This document shows positions 55,738-64,000 of a stretch of 64,000 nt of DNA, piece by piece. How positions within the stretch are numbered: position 1 is the stretch's first letter; each line of letters opens with the position of its first letter. The notes under the pieces were generated by a model. It worked only from the letters and a program-made list of their open reading frames with translations. It ran no database searches and had not been told where the DNA came from. This DNA is from Sphingobacteriia bacterium (GTDB lineage Bacteria; Bacteroidota; Bacteroidia; Chitinophagales; Chitinophagaceae). The translations under genes were made by a program, and so were the position numbers. Location of the stretch: NCBI GenBank assembly GCA_015999745.1, contig JAECQP010000008.1:1-64000 (forward strand), written 5' to 3'.

Positions 55738-56148
55738 ATGGCTAAACCACAAAAAGCGCAGAACAGTGCGAAAGCTGCTGCCAAGAAAAGAGTTGTAAAA
55801 GTAGATGCTTCCGGAGAAGTGCGTGTCTCAGCAACTTTCAACAACATTATCATCAGTTTTACCAACAAAACAGGTCAGGTTATCAGCTGGAGCAGTGCTG
55901 GTAAAATGGGTTTCAAAGGTTCTAAGAAAAACACTCCTTACGCAGCACAGATGGCTGCTGCAGATGCTGCAAAAGTAGCGATCGATGCAGGCCTGAAGCG
56001 TGTAGATGTTTTCGTTAAAGGACCAGGTGCAGGTCGCGAAGGTGCGATCCGTTCTATTGCACAATCAGGTATTGAAGTTACTTCTATCAAAGACGTAACC
56101 CCTATGCCGCACAATGGCTGTCGTCCTCCGAAGCAGAGAAGAGTTTAA
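55738..56148 (+). CDS. rpsK: 30S ribosomal protein S11
   Basis: This 136-residue platform protein contains [40 protein letters not shown] and ends in [11 protein letters not shown]. It has a Lys-rich N-terminal extension of about 20 residues, normal in Bacteroidota. It is separated from rpsM by a hairpin-rich spacer. Confidence 0.97.
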   Translation: MAKPQKAQNSAKAAAKKRVVKVDASGEVRVSATFNNIIISFTNKTGQVISWSSAGKMGFKGSKKNTPYAAQMAAADAAKVAIDAGLKRVDVFVKGPGAGREGAIRSIAQSGIEVTSIKDVTPMPHNGCRPPKQRRV

Positions 56149-56292
56149 TCTTCCTAAGCCTCAATAGAGGTAGTGGAAATTATATATTGAGCCAACAAGG
56201 TTTCATTTATCAAAAGGTTGCCCGATTCATTTTTTACGATTTTTAACCGATCGAAGCAACGAATTCTAAAAAAATCGAAATGAACAAAAACT

Positions 56293-56898
56293 ATGGCACG
56301 TTACACAGGTCCAAAGACCAAAATTTCCAGAATTTTCGGCGAACCTATCTTAGGTAATGCCAAGTGGTTAGGTAAAAATGCTAACCCTCCCGGACAGCAT
56401 GGTGCTGCCCGCAAGCGTAAAACTTTGGGTGAATACGCTTTACAGTTGAGAGAGAAGCAAAAGGCTAAGTACACTTACGGTGTACTGGAGCGCCAGTTCC
56501 GCAAAACTTTTGAAGAAGCTCAGCGTTTGAAAGGTGTTACCGGTGAAAACCTCATCAAATTGTTAGAAGCGCGTTTGGACAATACAGTATTCCGTTTAGG
56601 ATTAACTGCAAGCCGTCCTGAAGCACGTCAGTTGGTTAACCACAAACACATCACTGTGAATGGTGAAATCATGAACGTACCTTCTTACACATGTAAGCCG
56701 GGCGATATCATTGGTTTCAAGCCAAAGAGTGCAGACAATTCAGGAATTACCAGCAAGAGCCGTGGCAAGAACCCTAAGTTCGGTTGGTTGGATTGGAATG
56801 AAGCTGAAAGAAAAGGCACTTTCATTACTTTCCCTGAGCGTGAGAATGTTCCTGAAAACATTAAGGAGCAGCTGATCGTCGAATTGTACTCTAAATAA
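56293..56898 (+). CDS. rpsD: 30S ribosomal protein S4
   Basis: This 201-residue assembly-initiating 30S protein has the S4 RNA-binding domain with RLDNTVFRLGLTASRPEARQLVNHKHITVNG. The zinc-type N-terminal cysteines are absent (it starts ARYTGPKTKISRIFGEPILG). It is preceded by a 144-base spacer. Confidence 0.97.
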   Translation: MARYTGPKTKISRIFGEPILGNAKWLGKNANPPGQHGAARKRKTLGEYALQLREKQKAKYTYGVLERQFRKTFEEAQRLKGVTGENLIKLLEARLDNTVFRLGLTASRPEARQLVNHKHITVNGEIMNVPSYTCKPGDIIGFKPKSADNSGITSKSRGKNPKFGWLDWNEAERKGTFITFPERENVPENIKEQLIVELYSK

Positions 56899-56939
56899 TT
56901 CTATCAATTCACCCAAATAAGTAAAAAACAAGTTCTGAT

Positions 56940-57941
56940 ATGGCCATATTAAGCTTCCAAAAGCCAGACAAAATCGTTCTTCAGAAAGCAACTGATTTTG
57001 AAGGACAATTTGAATTTCGCCCGCTTGAGCCGGGTTATGGTTTAACCATCGGTAACGCACTCCGCAGGGTACTGCTGAGTTCACTGGAAGGTTATGCTAT
57101 TGTTGGTATCAAAATTGACGGAGTAGACCACGAGTTTGCCACCATTAAAGGGGTAACAGAAGATGTAACTGAAATCATCCTGAATTTAAAGCAGGTTCGT
57201 TTCAAGAAGCATGTTGACCATGAGATCGCCACAGAAAAAATCAACTTGTCCATTAAAGGCCGCAGCGAATTTAATGCAGGTATGATCGGCGAATTATCAC
57301 AGAGCTTCCAGGTGATGAACCCGGAACTGTTGATTTGCGTCATGGATCCTTCCGCTAAACTGGACATTGAACTGACCATCGGAAGAGGTCGCGGATATGT
57401 TCCTGCTGAAGAGAATAAGGTTAAAGACGCCCCATTCGGATATATTGCGATCGATTCTATTCACACGCCGATCAAAAACGTTAAATACGTTATTGAGAAC
57501 TATCGTGTTGAACAAAGAACCGACTACGAGAAACTGATCCTGGACGTAGCTACAGATGGTACCATCCATCCGGAAGATGCTGTTAAACAGGCTTCACGTA
57601 TCCTGATTCAGCACCTGATGATCATCACCGATGAAAACATCACTTTCGATAACAAAGAAGACAAGAAAGAAGATGTAGTGGATGAGCATGTACTGCAACT
57701 GCGTAAAGTATTGAAAACGCCACTGGAAGACCTGGATCTCTCCGTGCGTGCGTTCAACTGCCTGAAAGCAGCTAAGATCAACAGCCTGAGCGAACTGGTT
57801 CAGTACGAGCAGGAAGACCTGATGAAGTTCAGAAACTTCGGACAGAAATCCCTCTCTGAAATTGAGCAGGTGCTTACTGAAAGAGGGTTGAGCTTTGGTA
57901 TGGATCTGGGTAAACTGGGTCTGGATAACCTTGATAATTAA
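56940..57941 (+). CDS. rpoA: RNA polymerase alpha subunit
   Basis: This 333-residue subunit assembles the core enzyme through its N-terminal domain ([25 protein letters not shown]) and binds DNA or activators through the C-terminal domain ([26 protein letters not shown] to [10 protein letters not shown]). An acidic linker ([11 protein letters not shown]) joins them. It follows rpsD by 41 bases. Confidence 0.98.
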   Translation: MAILSFQKPDKIVLQKATDFEGQFEFRPLEPGYGLTIGNALRRVLLSSLEGYAIVGIKIDGVDHEFATIKGVTEDVTEIILNLKQVRFKKHVDHEIATEKINLSIKGRSEFNAGMIGELSQSFQVMNPELLICVMDPSAKLDIELTIGRGRGYVPAEENKVKDAPFGYIAIDSIHTPIKNVKYVIENYRVEQRTDYEKLILDVATDGTIHPEDAVKQASRILIQHLMIITDENITFDNKEDKKEDVVDEHVLQLRKVLKTPLEDLDLSVRAFNCLKAAKINSLSELVQYEQEDLMKFRNFGQKSLSEIEQVLTERGLSFGMDLGKLGLDNLDN

Positions 57942-58042
57942 TAACCCCGGCCCGAAAGGGTATGGGATTTTATAAACCGTCCCGGTTTACCGGGACACCC
58001 TCCACAAATCCTGACACGGTGTGGAGCTAAAACATAAACGTC
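57942..58042 (+). promoter_or_regulatory. Hairpin-rich spacer between rpoA and rplQ
   Basis: Three hairpins follow one another: CCC-GAAA-GGG (57951-57960), GTCCCGG/CCGGGAC (57979-57985 with 57990-57996) and CTCCAC/GTGGAG (58000-58005 with 58021-58026). The last ends 16 bases before the rplQ ATG. None has a good T tract, so they look like RNA structure or processing sites instead of terminators. Confidence 0.45.
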
Positions 58043-58549
58043 ATGCGTCACGGAGACAAAATCAACAACCTCGGCCGTAAAAAGGCACACAGAGTTGCAT
58101 TATTGCAAAACTTAGCGAGCCAGTTAATTACGCACAAGCGGATCGTTACCACTTTGGCAAAAGCAAAAGCCTTAAGAGCTTATGTTGAACCATTGATTAC
58201 CAAGACCAAGAAGAACGAGTCTGCAACACAGATCAGTCACAATCACCGTCTGGTATTTGCCGAATTACAGGACAAAGCCGCTGTTAAAGAATTATTTACA
58301 GTAGTAGGACCTAAAATTGCTTCACGTCCAGGCGGATACACCCGTATCCTGAAACTGGGTATTCGTCCCGGTGATAACGCCGAGAAAGCAATGATTGAAT
58401 TGGTAGATTTCAACGAAATCTACGGTAAGGGTATCGAAAAGGCAACTGAACCAGCTAAGAAAACTCGTCGTAGCCGAGCTCCTAAAAAAGCAGAAGAAGC
58501 TACTGCAGCGCCTGAAGCAACATCAACCGAAGAAAAAGCAGCTGAATAA
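58043..58549 (+). CDS. rplQ: 50S ribosomal protein L17
   Basis: This 168-residue protein lies near the exit tunnel and has [34 protein letters not shown]. The core ends at about residue 130. A Lys/Ala/Glu-rich tail of about 40 residues ([20 protein letters not shown]) is an extension often seen in Bacteroidota. It is the last ribosomal gene of the operon and is closed by a terminator. Confidence 0.97.
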   Translation: MRHGDKINNLGRKKAHRVALLQNLASQLITHKRIVTTLAKAKALRAYVEPLITKTKKNESATQISHNHRLVFAELQDKAAVKELFTVVGPKIASRPGGYTRILKLGIRPGDNAEKAMIELVDFNEIYGKGIEKATEPAKKTRRSRAPKKAEEATAAPEATSTEEKAAE

Positions 58550-58571
58550 TCAATGCCGCTGTTTTAATCAT

Positions 58572-58606
58572 AAAAGGCATTCCGCTTCAAACGGGATGCC
58601 TTTTTT
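58572..58606 (+). terminator. Intrinsic terminator after rplQ
   Basis: AAAAGGCATTCCG pairs with CGGGATGCCTTTT across a short loop with one mismatch and runs into T residues. It ends the infA-rplQ operon before carA. Confidence 0.85.
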
Positions 58607-58712
58607 CATATCCGTAAGGATGGGATTTTAAATAAATGAGGGTGTGAGAAAATTAACCGGATTTTTTGACAAATATGGTTTTCTTTTGCACCCATATAAA
58701 CCAGCCTCAATT

Positions 58713-59807
58713 ATGCCACATTCGAAGAAGCCCGCTGTATTGATTCTCGCAGACGGACACGTATTTCATGGATTATCTTTTGGGAAAACCGGAATCGCTA
58801 CCGGCGAAATTTGTTTTAATACCGGCATGACCGGCTACCAGGAAGTGTTTACAGATCCAAGTTATACCGGCCAGGTGCTGATTATGAACAATGTACACGT
58901 TGGGAACTATGGGGTAAAAAACACCGATGTGGAGAGCTCCAGCGTTAAAATCAGGGGCCTGATAGCCAGGAACCTGGAAGAGCAGTTCAGTAGAATGCAG
59001 GCCCAGGGTAATTTGAATACCTATCTGACCGAGAATAATATTGTGGCCATCGACGGAATCGATACAAGGGCGCTGGTTGCCCATATCCGTACCAAGGGCG
59101 CCATGAACTGTATCATTTCCTCTGAGGAAACAGATGTTGAAAAACTGAAAGAAATACTGAAAGCGGTACCAAATATGGATGGCCTGGAACTGGCCAGTAC
59201 CGTAAGTACAGAAAAGGAATATGAGCTGGGCGATCCGGCTTCTCCCATTAAAGTTGCGGTGCTGGATTTTGGCGTTAAACAGCATATTTTACAGTGCCTG
59301 GTTACCAGGGGTGCCCATATCCGCGTTCACCCTGCCAAAACCCCTTACAGCCGTTTAAAGGCGTTCAACCCCAACGGATACTTTATCTCCAATGGCCCCG
59401 GCGATCCGGCAGCAATGCCCTATGCAGTGACCACTGTAAAGGAGATCCTGAACGAGAAGAAACCCGTATTTGGCATTTGTCTCGGACACCAGCTCCTGGC
59501 GCTGGCCAACGATATCCCTACTTTCAAAATGCACCATGGTCACAGAGGGCTGAACCACCCGGTTAAGAATATCATCACCGGTCAATGTGAGATCACTACC
59601 CAGAACCACGGTTTTGGCGTGGATCCGGAAGCGGTGCGCAGGCATCCCAATGTGGAAGTAACCCACCTGAACCTGAACGATGATTCCATTGAAGGCATCA
59701 GACTGAAGGACCGCCCTGCTTTCAGTGTGCAGTATCACCCCGAAAGTACTCCGGGCCCTCACGACAGCCGGTATTTGTTTGATCGCTTTTTGGAAATGAT
59801 GCTGTAA
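58713..59807 (+). CDS. carA: Carbamoyl-phosphate synthase small subunit
   Basis: This 364-residue glutaminase subunit feeds ammonia to CarB for arginine and pyrimidine synthesis. The N-terminal domain has FNTGMTGYQEVFTDPSYTGQ. The class I amidotransferase domain has the nucleophile Cys in GICLGHQLLAL and the His/Glu pair in SVQYHPESTPGP. The frame is open to 58644, but the conserved start (KPAVLILADGHVFHG) begins just after the ATG at 58713. It follows rplQ as in many Bacteroidota; carB is not adjacent. Confidence 0.95.
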   Translation: MPHSKKPAVLILADGHVFHGLSFGKTGIATGEICFNTGMTGYQEVFTDPSYTGQVLIMNNVHVGNYGVKNTDVESSSVKIRGLIARNLEEQFSRMQAQGNLNTYLTENNIVAIDGIDTRALVAHIRTKGAMNCIISSEETDVEKLKEILKAVPNMDGLELASTVSTEKEYELGDPASPIKVAVLDFGVKQHILQCLVTRGAHIRVHPAKTPYSRLKAFNPNGYFISNGPGDPAAMPYAVTTVKEILNEKKPVFGICLGHQLLALANDIPTFKMHHGHRGLNHPVKNIITGQCEITTQNHGFGVDPEAVRRHPNVEVTHLNLNDDSIEGIRLKDRPAFSVQYHPESTPGPHDSRYLFDRFLEMML

Positions 59808-59816
59808 TTTTAGGCT

Positions 59817-60242
59817 ATGAAAATTACAATCATCAACGGACCGAATCTGAATCTCCTGGGTAAAAGAGAACCCGCTATTTATGGAGGACAACCTTTTGAA
59901 GCCTATCTCGAAAAGCTGGCTGCCTTGTTCCCTGAAGTTGAGTTTACCTATTTCCAGTCTAACGTGGAAGGTGAACTGGTGGATACCATTCAACAGCATG
60001 GATTTACAGCGGACGGTATTGTACTGAACCCCGCCGCCTATACACATACGTCTGTAGCCATTGGTGATGCAATAGCTGCAATCACTGCTCCGGTGGTGGA
60101 AGTGCATATCAGCAATGTGCGGGGAAGAGAGGAGTTCAGAAAGCTGTCTTATGTTTCCGGTGTGGTAGACGGTAGTATTACAGGCCTTGGTCTTTCCGGC
60201 TATGAGTTGGCAGTAAGATGGCTGCTGGATCACAACAAGTAA
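59817..60242 (+). CDS. aroQ: 3-dehydroquinate dehydratase, type II
   Basis: This 141-residue shikimate-pathway enzyme contains INGPNLNLLGKREPAIYG with the catalytic Arg, the Tyr in the flexible loop, ILNPAAYTHTSVAIGDAI (His) and VEVHISN. It is full length. It starts nine bases after the carA stop, so it is probably co-transcribed with carA. Confidence 0.95.
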   Translation: MKITIINGPNLNLLGKREPAIYGGQPFEAYLEKLAALFPEVEFTYFQSNVEGELVDTIQQHGFTADGIVLNPAAYTHTSVAIGDAIAAITAPVVEVHISNVRGREEFRKLSYVSGVVDGSITGLGLSGYELAVRWLLDHNK

Positions 60243-60259
60243 GCGCTTCATTTTATATA

Positions 60260-61801
60260 ATGGATACAAGATCTTATTCGGTTAAGACCGGTTACCTCAT
60301 TGTTATAGCCGCTGCTATTAAGCTGCTGGTTGCACCTTTGCTGGAACTTGGAATTGACGAAGTCTATTACTGGACATATGCTTTGAGGCCGGATTGGAGT
60401 CAGTTTGATCACCCGCCGATGGTGGGTTTCCTGATCCGCTTAACAACCCTCAATCTATGGTGGGCCAATGAGTTTACCTTCCGTTTAGGCAGTGTGCTCA
60501 CTGCTGCGGGTTCTACCTGGATTCTGTTTAAACTGGGAAAACTGATTGCGAGCGAAAGAGCGGGTTGGTTCGCAGCGCTCCTTTACACCGCATCGGTATA
60601 CACCGGTTTTATTGCCGGTTTTTTTATTTTGCCCGATACGCCACAAATGCTTTTCTGGACAGCATCCCTGTACCTGATGGCCTACCTGTTGACGAAGCGG
60701 AACAAAGAAAAAGTACTTTCTGTGTGGATTTTGCTGGGCCTTATGATTGGCCTTGCCACCCTCAGCAAAGTACATGGATTATTTTTATGGGCTGGTTTTG
60801 GCCTATTCCTGCTGCTGAAAAGAACTTCCTGGCTGTTGAACTGGAGATTGTATACCGGCGGTTTTGTAACCCTTCTTTGCATCCTGCCCATTGTTTACTG
60901 GAACTGGGAGAACGATTTCATTACCTACAAGTTTCATTCGGAGCGTGTAACGCATACGGGCCTGCAATGGGAATCCCTGGTGAGAGAAATTGGCGGGGAA
61001 TTTGCCTACCAAAACCCGGTGGTATATGTTTTATTGCTGTTGTCGGTATTTGCATTACTCACCAACAAGATCAGGTTTAATCAGCGAAGAACCGGTATAT
61101 GGCTGTTTTGCATGAGCATACCCATGATCCTCGTATTTTGGGGCGTGTCGTTGTTCAATCCTACATTGCCACACTGGAGCGGGCCGGCATTTATCCCCTT
61201 GTTTTTAATCGGGGCCCTGTACCTGGAAAAAATGACCACCACTGTTTTTCCGGAGTGGATCAAGATCTCCTTAACATTGGTGGGCGTTGTATTGGTTGCT
61301 GCCGTTGCGTTGGTAAATTATTCGCCGGTGAATTTCGGAAGCCAGGAAAAAGAAAATTACGGGGAGTATTGCCCTACACTCGATTTATCCGGCTGGTCTG
61401 ATCTCGGCAAAGCATTCACGGAAATTGTTCGAAAAGATCAGGCGAACAACACCATGCAACCGGGCGCCTCCCTGCTGGTGAATAAATACTTCCCCGGCGG
61501 GCATATAGCGTTTTATGTTTCCAGGCCGTCGGGCCTTCCTGTAATTGGAGTAGGGTCACTGCAGGACCTGCATATTTTTGCATGGCTCAACAAAGACCGG
61601 CCTCCGCTTAAACTTGGCGCTGATGCTTATTGTATTGTTCCTTCCAATTTTCCTTTAAACGTTTCCGACACTTACGGGACATTTTTCACTACGATTCTTC
61701 CGCCTGTGGAATTGAAGCAGGTTAGAAACGGGGGAGTGGTGAGATACTTTTACATCTATCGCTTAAAGAATTGCAGAAAAGTTCCGGCCCCGTTGCTGTA
61801 A
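60260..61801 (+). CDS. GT39/ArnT-like membrane glycosyltransferase
   Basis: This 513-residue protein has about eleven transmembrane helices. Its first outer loop, LGIDEVYYWTYALRPDWSQFDHPPMVGFLI, carries the acidic residue pair and the HPP motif of GT-C dolichyl-phosphomannose-type (GT39/GT83) transferases. It should move a sugar from a lipid carrier to lipid or protein on the periplasmic side. The C-terminal 120 residues form a soluble extracytoplasmic domain. The substrate is unknown. The ATG at 60260 is chosen; the frame is open 14 codons earlier. It follows aroQ by 17 bases. Confidence 0.85.
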   Translation: MDTRSYSVKTGYLIVIAAAIKLLVAPLLELGIDEVYYWTYALRPDWSQFDHPPMVGFLIRLTTLNLWWANEFTFRLGSVLTAAGSTWILFKLGKLIASERAGWFAALLYTASVYTGFIAGFFILPDTPQMLFWTASLYLMAYLLTKRNKEKVLSVWILLGLMIGLATLSKVHGLFLWAGFGLFLLLKRTSWLLNWRLYTGGFVTLLCILPIVYWNWENDFITYKFHSERVTHTGLQWESLVREIGGEFAYQNPVVYVLLLLSVFALLTNKIRFNQRRTGIWLFCMSIPMILVFWGVSLFNPTLPHWSGPAFIPLFLIGALYLEKMTTTVFPEWIKISLTLVGVVLVAAVALVNYSPVNFGSQEKENYGEYCPTLDLSGWSDLGKAFTEIVRKDQANNTMQPGASLLVNKYFPGGHIAFYVSRPSGLPVIGVGSLQDLHIFAWLNKDRPPLKLGADAYCIVPSNFPLNVSDTYGTFFTTILPPVELKQVRNGGVVRYFYIYRLKNCRKVPAPLL

Positions 61802-61838
61802 GAATGTGCTGCCGTAAGTAATTCGCTTCCTTCAATCA

Positions 61839-64000
61839 TTATTGTTTTCTGGCACTGTCTGCCACCGGTGTGGCTAGTTCAATCGGCTCCTGCCTTGTAC
61901 CAAACAGGCTTTCAAAATCCTGTCTGTAAGAAATACTTGCACCCTGGCGGTTTCTTCTTCCAAAGTTGGCACCACTGATATCGAGGCTGTTTTTACTGAA
62001 AATGATGGCGCGGAGTTTTCTGTCCTTCGACAATACAATTTCAATATTCAGATCGGGCAGCCACTGAAAGTTTCCGCTTTGTACAGAGGAGCTGTTGCCC
62101 AGGTTGAAATCGAGGTCACCGCCAAATGTTACGGTTACATTGTTGTTGAAGAAACTTCGGCCCACTTTAAAATTAACCCTTGAACGGTCGAGCCTGTTGC
62201 TGTTGGCCTGTACACTGGTACCATCTGTTCCGAATATACTGGAGCTGCTGTATAAGGAGGCTCCGAGGTCAAACCGCAGGCTCTTGTCACGGGTGATTTT
62301 ATACAGCAGGTTGGATACCGCTTTGTTTACTTCCTTGGTAAGGATCTGTGAAAGGCTGTTGATGCCGATGGAACTGAATGAATAAGGGTTGCTGCCGGTT
62401 GTAATGCTGGTTTCTCCGGGAGGTGCAAATGAATTAAACACAATCAGGAAGGATACCTGCTTGAGCATTTCGTTCTCATCCTTCTGAATCCTGGCCAGGA
62501 ATTGCGCAAATTCATTGTCGTTCTTGATCGGACTTCCCTGTGGAAAGTCTAGCCGGAAAGTGATGTCGGGCTTGCTGAGTTGGTTGCGGAGAGATGCGAT
62601 CACATATACATCACCCCTGTATCCTTTCACTAAACCACTGAATGTATTTTTGCCAATCAGGTCGGCCAGCGAAACCCGTTCCGCTGTGTAAAGGGCATCC
62701 ACATTCAGTTCTGCCTTGTATGGATCTCCGTTCCATTCTATATAGCTGCCGGCATTGGGCATCAGGTCAAATGGTTTCTTCAGAAGCGATTGAAAGTTGA
62801 AATCGTATTTACCCCGTTCAATATTGTACCGGCCCTTGATGGTTAAGGGGTCGATGGTACCGGCCTTAATACGCAGCCGGCCATTGCCTACTGCCTTGAT
62901 CACATCCCCCGTGAGCTCGTCCAGTATCACATCAATCTGTACCTTATTATTGGCCGTAATATCCAGGTCTACACTGAGATTGAAATTGCTTTTCGCTTTA
63001 ACCTGCTCCATCTCGGTCCCGTACTCCTTAAACACAATGAAGTCGGCAGCGCCGCTTTCCCTGCTTTCTGAGTTGGGAATGGTAATATGAGAACTATCGT
63101 TTGATTCTGCAGTAATCACCATCTTGCAGCCGGTTTCCGGCCCTTTGAAGCTCATACTGGCTTTGCCAATGGCCTTTCCATAGAACTGCTGGTTGTCTGT
63201 GGCTTTGGTGTCTATCAGCAACAGCTTGTCGGTAGAGAGGTCAAAGTCGAACACCATGTTCTTAAAGTTCTTCTCATAGAGTTTGCCGGCTACGGTACCC
63301 TTGTTCTTATACTGGTCATAAATGGCGAATCTGCCGAAATCAATCCCGTCTTTCCGGAAGCGGATCATTGCCGAGTCGATCGTGTAGTATACCTGGGTAT
63401 AGTCTACTTTCAACCCTCCTTTTCTAAACTGGATATCTCCTAAAAGATCGGGCTTATTGAGGTCTCCGCTGATGGTAAGTGCACCGGTAGCTTCACCAGA
63501 TAAATTGCTGAAGATCCCTTCCAGGAACTGTTCCACAATGCCTATATGCGATCTGTTGAGCTCGATGGTGGTGGTGAAAGATTGGCCGGTGGTGTCTTTG
63601 AGATTATAAGAACCATCTGCCGTAAAATTATAACCGGTATTGGGAGAGATCACTTTAAATGGTATCATGCCGGTACTGCTTCTGTAACCCGCATTTACAA
63701 ATACCACACCCACAGAATCCTGGTCCATTCTGAATTCCTCTGTTTTCAGTTCTGCATCGGCGGAGAAGTCGCCAAAGAAATTATAGAGATTGACGGAACC
63801 TGTTGTAAGCCCCTCCAGCCTTGGTTTTTTAATAAATAATGAAGTGATATCTCCCAGGATCAGGTTCTTCATTTTCACCACCAGGTTATTGTAATTGCCT
63901 ACACCATTCAGCCGGCCGGGCTCTACCGTAATTTCCTGGAATCCCTGTGTGAACCTAACGTTCTGTGCGTTCAGCAATTTTTTCCTGATCTCAATTAATC
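61839..64000 (-). CDS. tamB: Translocation/assembly module protein TamB (partial, 3' end)
   Basis: This is the last ~720 residues of a very long protein; the frame stays open to the right edge. It has the long repeated beta-strand layout of the TamB/DUF490 family, an AsmA-type channel that carries lipids between the membranes. The conserved C-terminal domain ends with the DLNIEIVLSKDRKLRAIIFSKN and YRQDFESLFG segments. Strand-like units such as GRLRIKAGTIDPLTIKGRYN recur. No start is visible, so the true protein is larger. No omp85 gene is in view. Confidence 0.88.
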   Translation of the reverse strand, partial: LIEIRKKLLNAQNVRFTQGFQEITVEPGRLNGVGNYNNLVVKMKNLILGDITSLFIKKPRLEGLTTGSVNLYNFFGDFSADAELKTEEFRMDQDSVGVVFVNAGYRSSTGMIPFKVISPNTGYNFTADGSYNLKDTTGQSFTTTIELNRSHIGIVEQFLEGIFSNLSGEATGALTISGDLNKPDLLGDIQFRKGGLKVDYTQVYYTIDSAMIRFRKDGIDFGRFAIYDQYKNKGTVAGKLYEKNFKNMVFDFDLSTDKLLLIDTKATDNQQFYGKAIGKASMSFKGPETGCKMVITAESNDSSHITIPNSESRESGAADFIVFKEYGTEMEQVKAKSNFNLSVDLDITANNKVQIDVILDELTGDVIKAVGNGRLRIKAGTIDPLTIKGRYNIERGKYDFNFQSLLKKPFDLMPNAGSYIEWNGDPYKAELNVDALYTAERVSLADLIGKNTFSGLVKGYRGDVYVIASLRNQLSKPDITFRLDFPQGSPIKNDNEFAQFLARIQKDENEMLKQVSFLIVFNSFAPPGETSITTGSNPYSFSSIGINSLSQILTKEVNKAVSNLLYKITRDKSLRFDLGASLYSSSSIFGTDGTSVQANSNRLDRSRVNFKVGRSFFNNNVTVTFGGDLDFNLGNSSSVQSGNFQWLPDLNIEIVLSKDRKLRAIIFSKNSLDISGANFGRRNRQGASISYRQDFESLFGTRQEPIELATPVADSARKQ

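Noticed and set aside
59355..60269. Leftward 304-codon frame opposite carA and aroQ
   Set aside because: It crosses two firmly identified genes and has no recognisable domain.
1..64000. Prophage, insertion sequence or CRISPR array
   Set aside because: No integrase, transposase, terminase or regularly spaced repeat was seen.

Overview
The window looks like a chromosomal segment of a Bacteroidota bacterium, most likely a member of the Chitinophagaceae or a close relative. The reasons are: repeated -7 promoter boxes of the Bacteroidota type (TAnnTTTG), very short mRNA leaders, large TonB-dependent receptors with an N-terminal carboxypeptidase-regulatory-like domain, ECF sigma factors paired with beta-barrel proteins instead of FecR, DUF4382 and tail-fibre-like secreted proteins, and carA placed after rplQ. 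Base composition is moderate. I saw no phage, insertion sequence or CRISPR array. The species cannot be named from the sequence alone.

Layout. 1-700: an unassigned stretch, a 128-bp inverted-repeat element and a tRNA-Leu(CAA). 0.7-10.4 kb: housekeeping genes (hscB, a lysine/alanine dehydrogenase-like enzyme, mutS, an M28 peptidase, a SpoU-type RNA methylase, a UbiA-type prenyltransferase, ruvX, def). 10.4-18 kb: a lipoprotein, a small HTH protein, gcvP, a YkgJ cysteine-cluster protein, then an MFS / deoxynucleoside kinase / folK operon. 18-21.4 kb: sppA, an orphan ABC-2 permease and an SRPBCC-like protein. 21.4-25.2 kb: ECF sigma locus A. 25.2-32.6 kb: queG, a class C beta-lactamase-fold hydrolase, clpB, a DUF4382 lipoprotein behind a structured leader, an internally deleted pseudogene and a Tet-type MFS pump. 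32.6-35.7 kb: ECF sigma locus B. 35.9-38.9 kb: a GCS2-type ligase plus an ATP-grasp ligase, divergent from a Fes-like esterase. 39-45.7 kb: two tandem TonB-dependent receptors without SusD. 45.9-54.6 kb: ribBA, a tail-fibre-like protein, phoH, rpe, a TPR lipoprotein, a PD40 propeller protein, a small membrane protein, a Tat-signal aminotransferase and homogentisate dioxygenase. 54.7-59.8 kb: infA-rpmJ-rpsM-rpsK-rpsD-rpoA-rplQ and carA. 59.8-64 kb: aroQ, a GT39-type glycosyltransferase and the 3' part of tamB, which runs off the window.

The most interesting system is present twice (21.4-25.2 kb and 32.6-35.7 kb). An ECF sigma factor is followed, in overlap or with no gap, by one polypeptide with a short cytoplasmic peptide, one transmembrane helix, a long polar linker and a C-terminal region that reads as an outer-membrane beta-barrel. 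Lipoprotein genes follow. This is the architecture of the dual membrane-spanning anti-sigma factors (Dma) reported in Bacteroides. Both copies share a cytoplasmic motif with identical spacing (F-x19-W-x2-I), and locus B carries it twice. The second candidate system is the GCS2 + ATP-grasp + esterase cluster, which uses the two-ligase logic of glutathione synthesis for an unknown product.
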